The notes below the pieces were generated by a model. That model did not search any database, was not told where the DNA came from, and was given only the letters and a program-made list of their open reading frames with translations. 64,000 bases of DNA from Delphinus delphis (Eukaryota > Chordata > Mammalia > Artiodactyla > Delphinidae): NCBI RefSeq assembly GCF_949987515.2, contig NC_082702.1:55397600-55461599 (forward strand). Direction: 5' to 3'. Position 1 is the stretch's first letter; each line of letters starts with the position of its first letter. Made by a program: the position numbers and the translations under genes. Of the stretch, positions 22,560-34,600 are shown in pieces.

Positions 22560-23704
22560 TGGAACACAGCACTTTTGTCAGAACCGAGGAGCACGTGTCT
22601 AAGGTGGAAAGGGTCCACCAAGCATTAGCACAAGGCATCAAGGCAGAGGACTGTTGACTTTGAGGAACCAAGGACTAAAAAAAAAAAAAAAAGGTCGTCT
22701 GAGACAGGAACCGGAAGTTCCCAGACCCTCTCGGCGGCAAAACTGGGAGGCCGCAGTGGGGTCTCCAAAGTGCACAGAGACCCCGTAATTTCCACGCCTG
22801 CCATCAGTCCTGGGGCAGAGCCATTCCTTCCGTAAAGATCAGCACCCGGCTCGGGGAGCGCTCGCTGACCCAGCCGCGCACCTGCAGTTGGCCGTAACTT
22901 CCCTGTGTCCTGTGCGGGGAGCGATCCGGTTTCATACTGGATCCTCGGGCAACACTGTGGGCAGCTGGCCTGTCACTGAAGGCTCCAGAATGCTTCTTCG
23001 GGATCAACAAGGATTTACGGACACCCCGCCCACCGTTCCCGGGCTTTTCCCAGGCCGTCTCCCCTTCAGGATACTTCTCTCTGCTTAAGCTGCGAAACCC
23101 AAATCTAACAGAAGACGGGATTCAGCCACCTTCCCAGTTGGGTCATCTTTTCATTTTCCATTTTAAGGCAGATGTCATCTGAGATGAGCCTATAAAACAT
23201 TCCAACAGGAAGAACACAGAACCGCGGCACAATTCTTCAGAGCCACAGACACAAGCCTGAGGGCGGCTGCCGGCGCAGCGGCGTGCTCGGGGACGCGTCT
23301 GCAAGGCCGGCCAGTGCCTCCCTACGTGGCGGCCACCCTCGCCTCGCCTCGCCTCTCTGGGTCCCTCCCTTGAGTGCAAGTACTAGACACACTGTTGAAT
23401 GAAGTTGTGGGCACCTGAGATGCTGGATGGAAGAGCGTGATCTTTACAATTTTTATTTCCAAGCGCACTAAAAAAATGAAGGGATGTTTAGGACAAAGCT
23501 AAGTGAGATCCGTTGCGTCGACTGGAAGTAAAATGTTAAATGTGGAGACGGTGACCTTTGGGAGAGCGGCTCACTTGTCCCCGGCGAGGATGGGGCTCTG
23601 GAAGCAGCAGGGGGGACCGCAGCGGCCCGGGTGCCGGTGTCAGAGCCGAGCACGGAAACACGCCAACGACCCACCAAGAACCGCGCCACTGAACAAAGGG
23701 CTGG
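22560..23704. other. region 3' of ZDHHC7; third poly(A) candidate
   Basis: A 14-A run is at 22679-22692. A minus-strand AATAAA at 23452-23457 could extend the ZDHHC7 3' UTR to about 23430. Frames of 60-90 codons have no domains. No other feature is recognised. Confidence 0.4.
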
Positions 23705-23722
23705 AGAATGTCAACTGGTGGC

Positions 23723-23728
23723 TTTATT
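23723..23728 (-). terminator. ZDHHC7: poly(A) signal AATAAA, preferred
   Basis: Minus-strand AATAAA about 1.77 kb after the stop codon. The downstream strand is rich in G and U (ggttcttggtgggtcgttgg type), as expected for a cleavage-stimulating element. Choice among three signals is inference. Confidence 0.55.
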
Positions 23729-23830
23729 TCTTAAAAAAGTTACATTGAAAGAAGAGGTTGAAAAGTCAAGTATACTTGATTTGCACGTATTTGCCAAGTC
23801 TCACAGGATTCAACCACTTTGATAATTGTT

Positions 23831-23836
23831 TTTATT
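23831..23836 (-). terminator. ZDHHC7: poly(A) signal AATAAA, alternative
   Basis: Minus-strand AATAAA, 105 bases upstream of the preferred signal. Its downstream region is less clearly GU-rich. Confidence 0.45.
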
Positions 23837-25494
23837 GATAACCAGGATATACATATGAAAAGCCTCACATTGAAGCCCAGTACACACGTCCAACCCAGAC
23901 GACAGATGCTGCAGAACAGTCTCGGGAAACCCATCAGTCTCCTGTTCTGTTAGTCCTCCGGCTGCGACTCGGCGCCCCCCGTCACAGCCCACGTCCTGCA
24001 GTGACTGAGTCCATTTCACACCCGTCCCACAGCTCGCTTACTCAGCTAGACTGTTGTCCAATAGGCCCTTTGTGGTTCTGCGCCAGCAGTGGTAGAAACC
24101 CTGATCAGGACAGGGGACGGGTTAATGCAAACGAAAGCAAAACAGCTCACAGATGAGCAGAGAGGCGTGGAGACCAGGAGGGAGACGCCCACTCTTCTCA
24201 GCGTGGGACGTGGGCTCAGGGGACACCACCCCCCGCCAGACCTTGTCAGAGATGGCTTCCTCCTCAGTCCCGCGAAACACCGACAAACCAGGCAAGTTTA
24301 AGGCGAGTCCCCAGGGAGGGGAGCTGTTTGCTTTCTGGCATAATTTTAAGCTCTGCACCAAGGGTCCTATTTTATCGCTTGTGACGTGGGTAAAGAAACA
24401 AAATGATGCCCCAAAAAGGTAAAAACTGAAAAATCAAACAAGCTGTCGCCATCCTGAATAGTCTGCAAGCGAGGCCCACGGGGCCCAGGGGCTCCTGCCT
24501 CGCGGCCCCCTCACCTCGTCGGGGCCGCGTGCGCCCCCTGCAGGCCATCTGCGCGAGCATCAGGCTGCAGGTGCCAGGCCGCCACAGACGCTGCTCTCCT
24601 CTCACGGAGGGGCCGTTTACACGCTGCTCATTTGGCCGGAACCAGACAGGTCAGTGCCAAAGCCCTCTCACGCACTCAAGATTTTTGTAAAAAAAATTAA
24701 AACAGGAGGGCAACAGAAGACCACACAGGAATGATTGTTCTTTGGATTGAGATATTCTCCAATATGCAATACATTCATAGTAAACCCCACGGGAGGGGGG
24801 ACCCCGCGCAGCTCTCCCCTCTTCCCTGAAACGTCGGTTTCTAAAAAATAGCTTGTCTGTGGCACACGCCCATAACGTGTTATGTTGCCTGAACAACACG
24901 GCCCACTTTAAAACACACGTGCACGCACACACACAGACACACGTGGACTTGCCCACAGGGTCAGGGCCCACCAGCCCCGGGCGGGGAGCGAACCTGCAGC
25001 CCTGCTGCTCCGTGCAGCGCCTGCGGCTCCTGCATCCAGGCCCCTCCTGGACCGAGGCGGACCCTCGGGAATCACGGGGCCAGCGGGAGCTCCCCGAAGC
25101 CACCAGCCGCAGAATTCCTGGTCACTGGCTTGGCTCGTTTTCTTCATGAGTGAGAAAAGCAGCTCAGCACACAGGATTTTAATAACCCGTGTAACAACCC
25201 ACGAAACTTCTTAAAAGATGCCAAGTACGTTAACAGAACTCCTAACTGTGCAGGAAGATAATGACATTTGGCTTCTCCGTGCCGCCACGTCCCTTTGTTA
25301 CTGGACGGTGACACGCATCAGAGCGCCACCCAGTTAGTGTGGGAACTCCGCCATCTGTGACCGGAAACGTATAAACTCTGCTTGCTGCAAGCAACTGCTC
25401 TCCACTTGCCCTACTGGCCACAGATGAGCTGCTGATACCCTTTCCGACCCCAAATAGATAAAGTCCGTGAACAAGTCCCAGCACGATGAGAGCC

Positions 25495-25671
25495 TCACAC
25501 CGAGAACTCGGGGCCCCCTTTCCTAGGTCTCATCTGCAGTCGCCTGAATCGGAAGCCGACGAAGGGGTTCATCCAGAGCAGCGAGGGGGGGCCCCCAAAG
25601 ACGGACTTCATCCCTTCCCACCGCAGCCTCCGCTCCCACGTCGGCTTCTCACTCTTCAGCCTCTCAATCTC
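25495..25671 (-). CDS. ZDHHC7: ZDHHC7 coding exon 6 (last), residues 251-308
   Basis: Acceptor 'ctcccgcag' precedes GAG at 25671. It encodes [20 protein letters not shown] and onward through [10 protein letters not shown] to PEFSV, with TGA at 25497-25495. It is the cytosolic tail after the fourth membrane segment and is almost identical to the human tail as I recall it. Confidence 0.97.
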   Translation of the reverse strand, partial: EIERLKSEKPTWERRLRWEGMKSVFGGPPSLLWMNPFVGFRFRRLQMRPRKGGPEFSV

Positions 25672-28600
25672 CTGCGGGAGAAAGAAAAGCAAGTGGGCGG
25701 CAGTGCCAGGAAAACCCGCAGCAGGTACGGGTCAGGCGAGCGGTGACAACAGGGGAAGCACCACCAGACTCACACGTCCCTCCCTCTGCACGTGGGAACG
25801 AGGCGTCGGGGTCAGCAGCGGGGCCTCTCCTGGCACCAGCCCCGCGGCCCCCGAGCACAGCCAGGCTGCAGCCACCAGCGGGGTGGACAGCCTAGGCAGC
25901 CCCAGAGGCAAAGGGGGAGCCAGCCCTCCGGGCCAGGATTGTCTTTTTTTCCACGTACTATATTATTACAAATGCTGATGAAGTGCCTGCTCTGGGCCTT
26001 CAGTTCAAAGACATGAAGGCGACCAGCTCCCTGCAGCTGCCAGGGGGCGGGGCCTCCTAGAAACGGAATGTACCGGCTCTCCCCGCCTGGCTCTGTTGAC
26101 TCTCACATCACAGGTACGCTTGAAACCCGAGCTGCACGCAGCGAGGGGGGCGCGTGCGGTGATGCTGTCGCGGCCCCTCGGGGCTGCCCCGTCCACCTCC
26201 CGGGTTAACACGCGGGCCCCGCTGTCCACAGCAGTGCTGCCCGCCGACTCGTGCCCGCACGAAGGCCGCAGCAGACACAGCAGACGAGGAGCGTACCGTT
26301 TCATCATTGCATATGGAGTGGATCTGGGTGCCGAACATCACTGCGGTGAAAGTGAAAAACAGCAGACCCTCAAGGCACAGGAAGATCAGCAGGATCACAG
26401 TGACTGGAGGTGAGAAACCACTGCATTCTGTGAACGAGAAGAGCTGGCTGTGGCCGGACATCGGAGCGCGGCGAGCGGCCCCGGCTCTGTGCCGCCCTCA
26501 GGCCGGCGTCCACGGAGGAAGGAGCTCGTTTCGTAAACAGGCACACCCGCTGTCCACCAGGGGCGGGAGGCAGCCCTGCCAGGCAAGAACCCACACCACC
26601 ACTTCCTGGTCGGCAGATGCGGAAGGTTCTGTACTACCCCGCTTTCTACTGAGACTGTATTCGTGTACAGCACTGCGTACTAAGATACAGCAAAAGCCAG
26701 AAAAGATGAGAGTCGCGTGTGCCTACACCTGTGAGCAGGCCGCACACCCAAGGCCAGGGCCGCCCAGCTCGCGCCTGCCTGGCTACACTCGCGGGGCGAC
26801 TCGTACTCAGCCATGCACGCTCGACCAGCCAGAGCACACACAGGCCTGCTGGGAACAATACGCATTCTCACCCAGTCTCAAAAATCTGCAAGGTGCAGAA
26901 ACTATTAGCTGACTAAGGAAGACCAAGTGTACGTACACGGCTTCATTATAGCAAAATGGCAGTGAGAACTGTCCCCATACTCTTTTCTTAAAAAGCTCAT
27001 TTAACTCCTAAAATAACCAAGACGATTTCCTTCGAAACTGGAGGATCCCTTCTTCCTCTGCCTCCCCTCTCCCCCCACAGCGTGCACGTGCAGGGGGGCC
27101 TGCACCTGCACTTACCAGTCCACTGCCCTCGGACGCAGGCGACGAACTGCAGCCCGCAGAGCACGAGCGCGTGCACGGACGCCAGCGCGATGTACATCTG
27201 CGGGGAGACACCCATTAGCCCATGCGAGGACGAAAGGCCGCTGAACCGTACGTTTACTCCTGATCTCATGGGTCAGTGAAAATGAGTGAGGGAAGGAGTA
27301 ACAGCAGCAGTTGACATCCGCCTCGCCAGGACCACACTGGACCAAGCACAGAAATCCACATGGGGAAATACGTTCTACCACTTCAGCAAGAGCCTATTAA
27401 CAACTGGGGTTCAAGGTATCTGGGAGAGAATTAAATCACAGTAAAACACCCAGAATAACACAAGCAACGTACACTCATCTGGTGGACTACTTCCTACCAG
27501 TGACAGCACAGGTATAATTTGAGTCCCAGAGAAGAGGCTGCAGGGCTGACGTCAGAATAAACTTACTAGCTCCAGGTAAGATTCCAGATAAAGAACTTAG
27601 TACAAGTCACTCACTCCATGAGTATCTTTACTCACAGTGAAGAGCACGAAAAATCTCTGATTCTTTTCTCCGACACAGTTGTTCACCCAGGGGCAGTGAT
27701 GATCCATTTTCCGAATACATCTTTTGCAAATACTGAAAAGGAGCAGTTAGATTTTCACTATTCCACGCTCGGAGGAAACACCGCCCAATGAAGACAGTAC
27801 TGGGAAGAAGCCACCCAGGGGGCCTCCTGCCCTGTGGAAGGGGTCGCTGCAGGGGCTGGGGCTCAGGCTGCACCTGCAAAGGGTTCCATCCAGTGGTGGG
27901 TGTTCACACTGCCTGGGGAAGGGGTCCCAGCAGCACTGGGTTCTCTGGCTGCACCGGGGAAGGGCTCCCTCCAGTGGTGGGCACTTGGACTGCACTATGA
28001 AGGGTGTCTGCAGATTGGGCACTCAACATGCCCTGGGGAAGCCGTGCCTGCAGTAGTGGGGGGCTCAGCCCCAAGTAAGGGGTTACAGCAGTGGTGGGTC
28101 TGTGGCTGCTGGGGAAGCGGTCCCTCCAGTGGTGGGTACTCAGGCTTCCCTGGGGCAGGGATTCCAGCAGTGCTCGGTACTCTGGCTGCCCTGAGGAGAG
28201 GGTCCCTCAGTGGTGGGTGCTCGGGTTGCCTAAGGAAAGGGGTCCCCGTAAGGGTGGGTGTGGGTGAACAGACTGCCCTGGGGAAGAAATCCTTCAGCGT
28301 GGGCTCTGGCTGTGCCGGGGAAGGGGCCCCTCCAGTCGTGGGCACACGGGCTTCCCCGGGGCAGGGGTCCCAGCACTGGTGGATGCACTGGCTGCCGCAG
28401 ATAAGGGGTCCCTGCAGTGCTGGGTGCTCTGGTTGCCCTGGCAAAGGTGTCCCTTCAGTAATGGGTGCTCGGGTCACCCTGGGGAAGGGGTCCCTGCAGT
28501 GATGGGCACTCGGGTTCCCCTGGGGGAGGGCCGCCATACCTGCAGTGGTGGGCGCGCTCGGGCTTGATACAGCAGCACTTGGGGCACTTGTAGATCACTT

Positions 28601-31600
28601 CTCCAGGCTTCAGCTGCAAACTCTCCATGTATTCCTTAGTAGCATTCCCTTTGGGTACTGCCCCCTATGGTTTAATAACAGTGTATTTTAGCTGGGCGGA
28701 AGGAAACATCAGTGAATTTAGGAATTAGTCTTGGGTGTTATGTACCATGATATAATTTATCATGCTGTAGTTGCCACTTACATTAATATGAAAAATAACT
28801 ATTACTCAGGCAGGACCAGAAGTTTTATTTTTCATGAAAAATAACATGCTTTAAAATGAATTCAAAATATAGAGTGCGTCATCCTTCATAAGGTGAGTCA
28901 CCTGGGTTTTTCAAACTTCATGCAGGACGTGCCAGAGGTGAGGTGTGTTTGGAAGCCACTCCAGCCCCAGGGCAGCTGGCGTCCCCAGGGTGCGCACACT
29001 TCCTGACACACAGGTTTCCTATCAGCGGCAGCAGGGAGTGCTGAACAAAGCAATCTCAAAAAGGACTTTATCTTGTGTGTTTGAAGTTGCCAACCTAATC
29101 AGGAGCCGTCACACACGAGCCCCAAGCACCCCCCTCCCCCAGGCGTCCGGGCCCAGGGGCAGGAACAGCGGGGCTGTAAGAGTGTGTCTGCAGGAGCCCT
29201 GAGCGCTAGGGGAGCTTGAGAGGGACCAAGAATCTGGAAATGGGAGCAAGAGCCGGACAGCCCCGCACACGGGAGGGCAGCGGGCCCGAGTAGGCTGCAG
29301 AGGGGGAGGAATTGTTCTCTGGGCAGTGGAGACAGGCAGTGGAAATCACGTTTGGAAGATCATTCTGGGCACCATGGCCTGTGGACAAGGCCAGGACCCC
29401 GTTTCTGTGCCCCATGGAGCCTGTCCTTCACACAGAAATGCACGTTTCTGGAGAAGGAGCCCCACTGGGAGGGAGGAGTAGAGCAGGGGCGCAGTGACAG
29501 GAGAGCACGGGGAGATGGGGGCGCAGTGACAGGAGAGCACGGGGAGACGGGGGCGCAGTGACAGGAGAGCACGGGGAGACGGGGGCGCAGTGACAGGAGG
29601 GCACGGGGAGATGGGGGCGCAGTGACAGGAGAGCACGGGGAGACGGGGGCGCAGTGACAAGAGGGCACGGGGAGACGGGGGCGCAGTGACAGGAGAGCAC
29701 GGGGAGACGGCGCAGTGACAAGAGGGCACGGGGAGACGGGGGCACAGTGACAGGAGAGCACGGGGAGACGGGGGCGCAGTGACAAGGCACGGGGAGATGG
29801 GGCGCAGGGCACGGGGAGACGGGGGCGCAGTGACAGGAGGGCACGGGGAGATGGGGGCGCAGTGACAGGAGAGCACGGGGAGACGGGGGCGCAGTGACAA
29901 GAGGGCACGGGGAGACGGGGGCGCAGTGACAGGAGAGCACGGGGAGACGGCGCAGTGACAAGAGGGCACGGGGAGACGGGGGCACAGTGACAGGAGAGCA
30001 CGGGGAGACGGGGGCGCAGTGACAAGGCACGGGGAGATGGGGCGCAGGGCACGGGGAGACGGGGGCGCAGTGACAGGAGAGCACGGGGAGACGGGGCGCA
30101 GTGACAAGAGGGCACGGGGAGACGGGGGCACAGTGACAGGAGAGCACGGGGAGACGGGGGCGCAGTGACAAGGCACGGGGAGATGGGGCGCAGGGCACGG
30201 GGAGACGGGGGCGCAGTGACAGGAGAGCACGGGGAGACGGGGGCGCAGTGACAAGAGGGCACGGGGAGACGGGGGCGCAGTGACAGGAGAGCACGGGGAG
30301 ACGGGGGCGCAGTGACAAGGCACGGGGAGATGGGGCGCAGGGCACGGGGAGACGGGGGCGCAGTGACAGGAGAGCACGGGGAGACGGGGGCGCAGTGACA
30401 GGAGAGCACGGGGAGACGGCGCAGTGACAGGAGGGCACGGGGAGACGGGGGCGCAGTGACAAGGCACGGGGAGATGGGGCGCAGGGCACGGGGAGACGGC
30501 GCAGTGACAGGAGAGCACAGGGAGACGGGGGCGCAGTGACAGGAGAGCACGGGGAGACGGGGGTGCAGTGACAAGGAAGGCACGGGGAGACGGGGGCGCA
30601 GTGACAGGAGGGCACGGGGAGACGGGGGCGCAGAGACAGGAGGGCACGGGGAGACGGGGGCGCAGTGACAGGAGAGCACGGGGAGACGGGGGCGCAGTGA
30701 CAGGAGGGCACGGGGAGACGGGGGCGCAGTGACAAGGAAGGCACGGGGAGACGGGGGCGCAGTGACAGGAGGGCACGGGGAGACGGGCGCAGTGACAGGA
30801 GGGCACGGGGAGACGGCAGGCACACCACTGGCAGCAGGAGCTGCACTGGAGCTCTTGAAAGCCCACTGTCTGGCTGCCCGAGCCAACCTCTGCAGGGCCA
30901 GGGCCGACACCCACATCTGCAAAACCCAGCAGGCACGTGTGGAGACCCAGGACCACTGGCTCCAAGGCCCCCGGGGAGCCGGAGAGGCGGCCCTGTCACC
31001 AGCAGGAGTGAGGTCCCACAACGTGCCCTGGGTTCAGGGGGCAGTACAGGAAGGGCTGCAGGCAAAATGGGAAGGTTCACTGCCCGACCCTCCCCTGCAG
31101 CTGACTGCCCTCCAGATGGGCACCCGTCAGTCCCCCATCCTAACACAGGGAAGCTGCTGTGGTCAAGATCCTGGCCTTAACATGCCACCTGTCTCCTTAA
31201 TCTACAGTGTAAAAAAAGTTCAGGGTTTAAAGGTTCATTTTTGAGAATTCACATCAGAAGGTCAGGTCCAGCATTTTACTCAATTTTCCCAACACCCTCT
31301 GGAGTCTTTCTGGTCCCTCAACCAAGCCAGGACCCCAGCCCGCCCCACGCCTACCGCCGGCCCCGTGACACTGTTCTGACTTCAGGAGCTCCCACCTTGT
31401 ACAGCCGCTCCTGGTGACAGCTCGGGTCACACGTTTCATAAGACGATGGAACGGAGCAGGTTTAGCCACACACACGCTGCTTCCACGGTAAAACACGTGA
31501 CCTGACACTTCTGCGGAGCACGGCACCCCACGCTGCCCGCTGGTTGGAGAGCGCTCCTGCGATGCTCACGGAGGACAGGTGTGCATCTCGAGGGGGCGAC

Positions 31601-34600
31601 ACGTCAGATAACACGTAACCACCAGCCCACGTGGAGATGAAGGCATCTTCTGGTCCTTCTTGCGGCTCAGAGCCCTGGGCAGGCAGCCCGTCTCCCACAG
31701 TGCCTCTCGATGACTCACCCAGGTCCCCGCGGCTGGCGATCTACACTTCGATTCCGTAGTCCGATGTGCTCTCGCAGGCCAGACGCGGAGCAGAAGGGCG
31801 GGCCCGGGTCCGCTCAGCACCGGGTCTCACCAGGTCACACCAGAGGAGCGCCCGCTTCCTCGGCACCAGTGGGCCCCTCTTCGCTCCATCAAAGAAACCT
31901 TCCGAACAGGTGAGGCACGTTCCTCAAGCTCGCGTTCGCCTTCGAACCATTTTCAGGGCATGTTTTTTCTAAGACGCATCTTGCGTGTTTCATCTGTGTC
32001 TCGCCAGGACTGTGCTCCCTGCCATAGCCACGCCTCCTACCCCAGCACGGCCCAGACGGCTCCCCTGTGGCACAGCGTCCTCTTGACAGCTTTTCCATTC
32101 GCTGCTGCTGCTGGCGCCCGACGTCTCACACCTGCACCCACCCACCTCTGATCCGCCCTGGAGAAGGAAACCAGGTGCCCACTCTTAGGAAGGGTGCTCC
32201 CAACCAGGGCATACATATATCCAGGGAAGTTATGATTTGCAAAGCACATTTCCCCCCCATATCTTTCCATCTTGACGCCCTGGTTCCCTCCCTGTCACGC
32301 ATCCTGGATCCCCAGGACCTGACCTAGGGGCACGGGAGTGTGGCGCTTCCCCTAGGTCTACCTGCTAATCCATGGGCAGCACAGGGGACGAGGAGCACGT
32401 TAAACCACGTACAGGGATATAAGCTGAAAACCCCAGAGCGGAAGGAGAAAAATGAGACACGTCAACCAGTCACAAAGGATAGATCTTATTTGGATCCTGA
32501 TTCAAACAAAAGAATATAAAAGGACTGAGACGACTGAGGAGATGTGGACTCTCACTGGACACAGTAAGGAATTCTTCAACCGCTCCACATGAGCCACTGA
32601 CGCTGTAGCCATGCTTTTATAAAGAAGAGCCCTTCTGGGACTTCCCTGGTGGCTCAGTGGTTAAGAATCCGCCTGCCGATGCAGGGGTTGAGCCCTGGAC
32701 GGGAAGATCCCACATGCCGCGGAGCAACTGAGCCCGCGCGCCACAGCTACTAAAGCCCGCATGCCACAGCTACTGAGCCCACGTGCCACAACTACTGAAG
32801 CCCGCGCACCTAGAGCCCATGCTCTGCAACAAGAGAAGCCACCGCCATGAGAAGCCCGTGCACTGCAACGAAGAGTAGCCCCCGCTCGCCGCAACTAGAG
32901 AAAGCTCGCGCGCAGCAACGAAGACGCAACGCAGCCAAGAATAAAAAATAAATTTATATTAAAAAAAAAAAGAAGAGCCCTTTTTAAAGATACACACAGT
33001 TATTTACAAATAAAGTTTTATAATGTCTGAGATGTACTTCCAAATATTCTGGGGAGGGAAAGGGAGTTGGCGAGGATATCGCTGACACGAGATTGACCAC
33101 GAGGTGATAAGCAAGGTTCATGACCCTCTTCTCTCCACTTCTGTGTATAATGAAATGTCTGTAAGAAGTTAACGAAAAAGCAAGGGCTTTGGCAACGGAT
33201 AACTGTTCAAACCCCAGCTTTGCCTCTTGCCAGCTGTGGGTCTCACCTTCTAATGTGATGTACGCCCACCTCCGCAAGGTGCTGGTGGGTTAATGAACGC
33301 CCAAAGGCGTCCCAGGGCGCCCGGAACAAAGGCGCCTTAGTGGGCCCTCGGCACACATCTGCTGCTAAGGCTGATGCTTGTAGAACAAGGCTGGAGACAG
33401 AGGAGAGCAGGCTCTGGGCGCGGGGCAGCGGGTGGCCTTGCACAGTCTCATGCTTCTGACACTGAGACTCGCCTCCAGAGGTGAGCTTGCCGCCTTGGGA
33501 TCGATCAGCTCCCTGGTCCATCACATGTCAGAGACCCCAACTTCCTTTCTGCTCCCCCCTCAAAGTACCAATAACTTCTCAAGAAACAACCCAGGCCAGA
33601 GCCAATCCTAGCAAAGACTGACTGTTCCTTAGTAAAAGGACGTCCGGCAGAGAACTGGCCTCACCCGGGTGGCGTGACGGCTCTCGTTCAGCCCAGACTG
33701 GACCCCGTGTTGAAGGTGATCCTCAGAGAGGAGAAAGCAGCCGCCCCGAGGAGAGGACGGAGCAGACACCCGACCCCGCCGGCCACGCAGTCTCCCCCAC
33801 ACGGTGCGTCTGGAACCCAGCGCTCCCAATTCCCTCTGGTGTGAGGGGCCACCGTCTTCACTAGGCGGCAGAGGGCCAGATGCCAGGAAGGACAGGGGTG
33901 CCTGGGGGCTCAGTCGGCCTCTCCCCTGCCTCCTTCCCGAGAGCTTCCCCACCCCAGTCCCAACGCCTGCCCGCGGCCAGACGCACCCCTGCCCTGGGCT
34001 CCTGACACCCCGCGGGGTGCCCTTGGTTCTATTCACACCGACTCCCGGTGGTTTCTGTAACTTGCCACTGGAGTCCTGACGTGTGGCATGGCGGAAGCAG
34101 TGACAGCCAGATGTCAAGACGGAGGACGTGAACGGACCGTCCTCCAAAGACCTACAAACGGCCGAGAAGCCCAGCATCGTTAGTCATCAGGGAAATGCAA
34201 ATCAAAACACAATGGGGTACCACCTCACAGCCGTCAGGATGGCTCTCATCAAACACATGAACATCACCTGAGGAGGTGGAGAAGCAGGAACCCGTACACT
34301 GCTGGGGGGACTGTAACGCGCTGCAGCCGCCACGAAAAACCCCCCTCAGCAGTTCAGCGTAGCGTGAACATATGACACGGTACTTCCACTCCTGGGTCTC
34401 TATCCAAGAGAAACGAAACATGGGTCCACACAAACCTGGTCCACAAGGGTTCACGGCAGAACTGTCCATAACAGCCAGGAAGTGGGAAGGACCCCGATGG
34501 CCACCAACTGACGATGGCTGTAAACAAAACGTGGCCCAACCCCACAGTGGAACAGTCTTCAGCCGTGAAGAGGAACGAAGCCCTGACAGTGCGCGGTGTG

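Larger units (their letters stand above)
23705..25494 (-). other. ZDHHC7: ZDHHC7 3' UTR (end approximate)
   Basis: Non-coding sequence continuous with the last coding exon, from the base after the TGA at 25495 leftward. The end is placed just past the AATAAA at 23723-23728, which is followed on the minus strand by a GU-rich stretch around 23690-23645. An upstream AATAAA at 23831-23836 would give a UTR of about 1.68 kb, and one at 23452-23457 about 2.05 kb. A CTCF-like motif lies inside at 24531-24544, and a (CA)-rich patch at about 24910-24945. Confidence 0.65.

Noticed and set aside
1..23400. CRISPLD2 exons expected from human gene order
   Set aside because: No frame in this part resembles the CAP or LCCL domains, so the gene presumably lies left of the window.
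27834..28537. 222-codon plus frame and 180-codon minus frame
   Set aside because: Both are carried by the 41-bp minisatellite in a ZDHHC7 intron.
29486..30816. CRISPR-like array
   Set aside because: Units are contiguous with no unique spacers, and the host is a mammal. It is a minisatellite.
29346..31146. Three minus-strand open frames of 539, 553 and 572 codons
   Set aside because: They are three phases of one 32-bp minisatellite. The translations are the same [18 protein letters not shown] repeat in rotation, with no domain and no splice logic.
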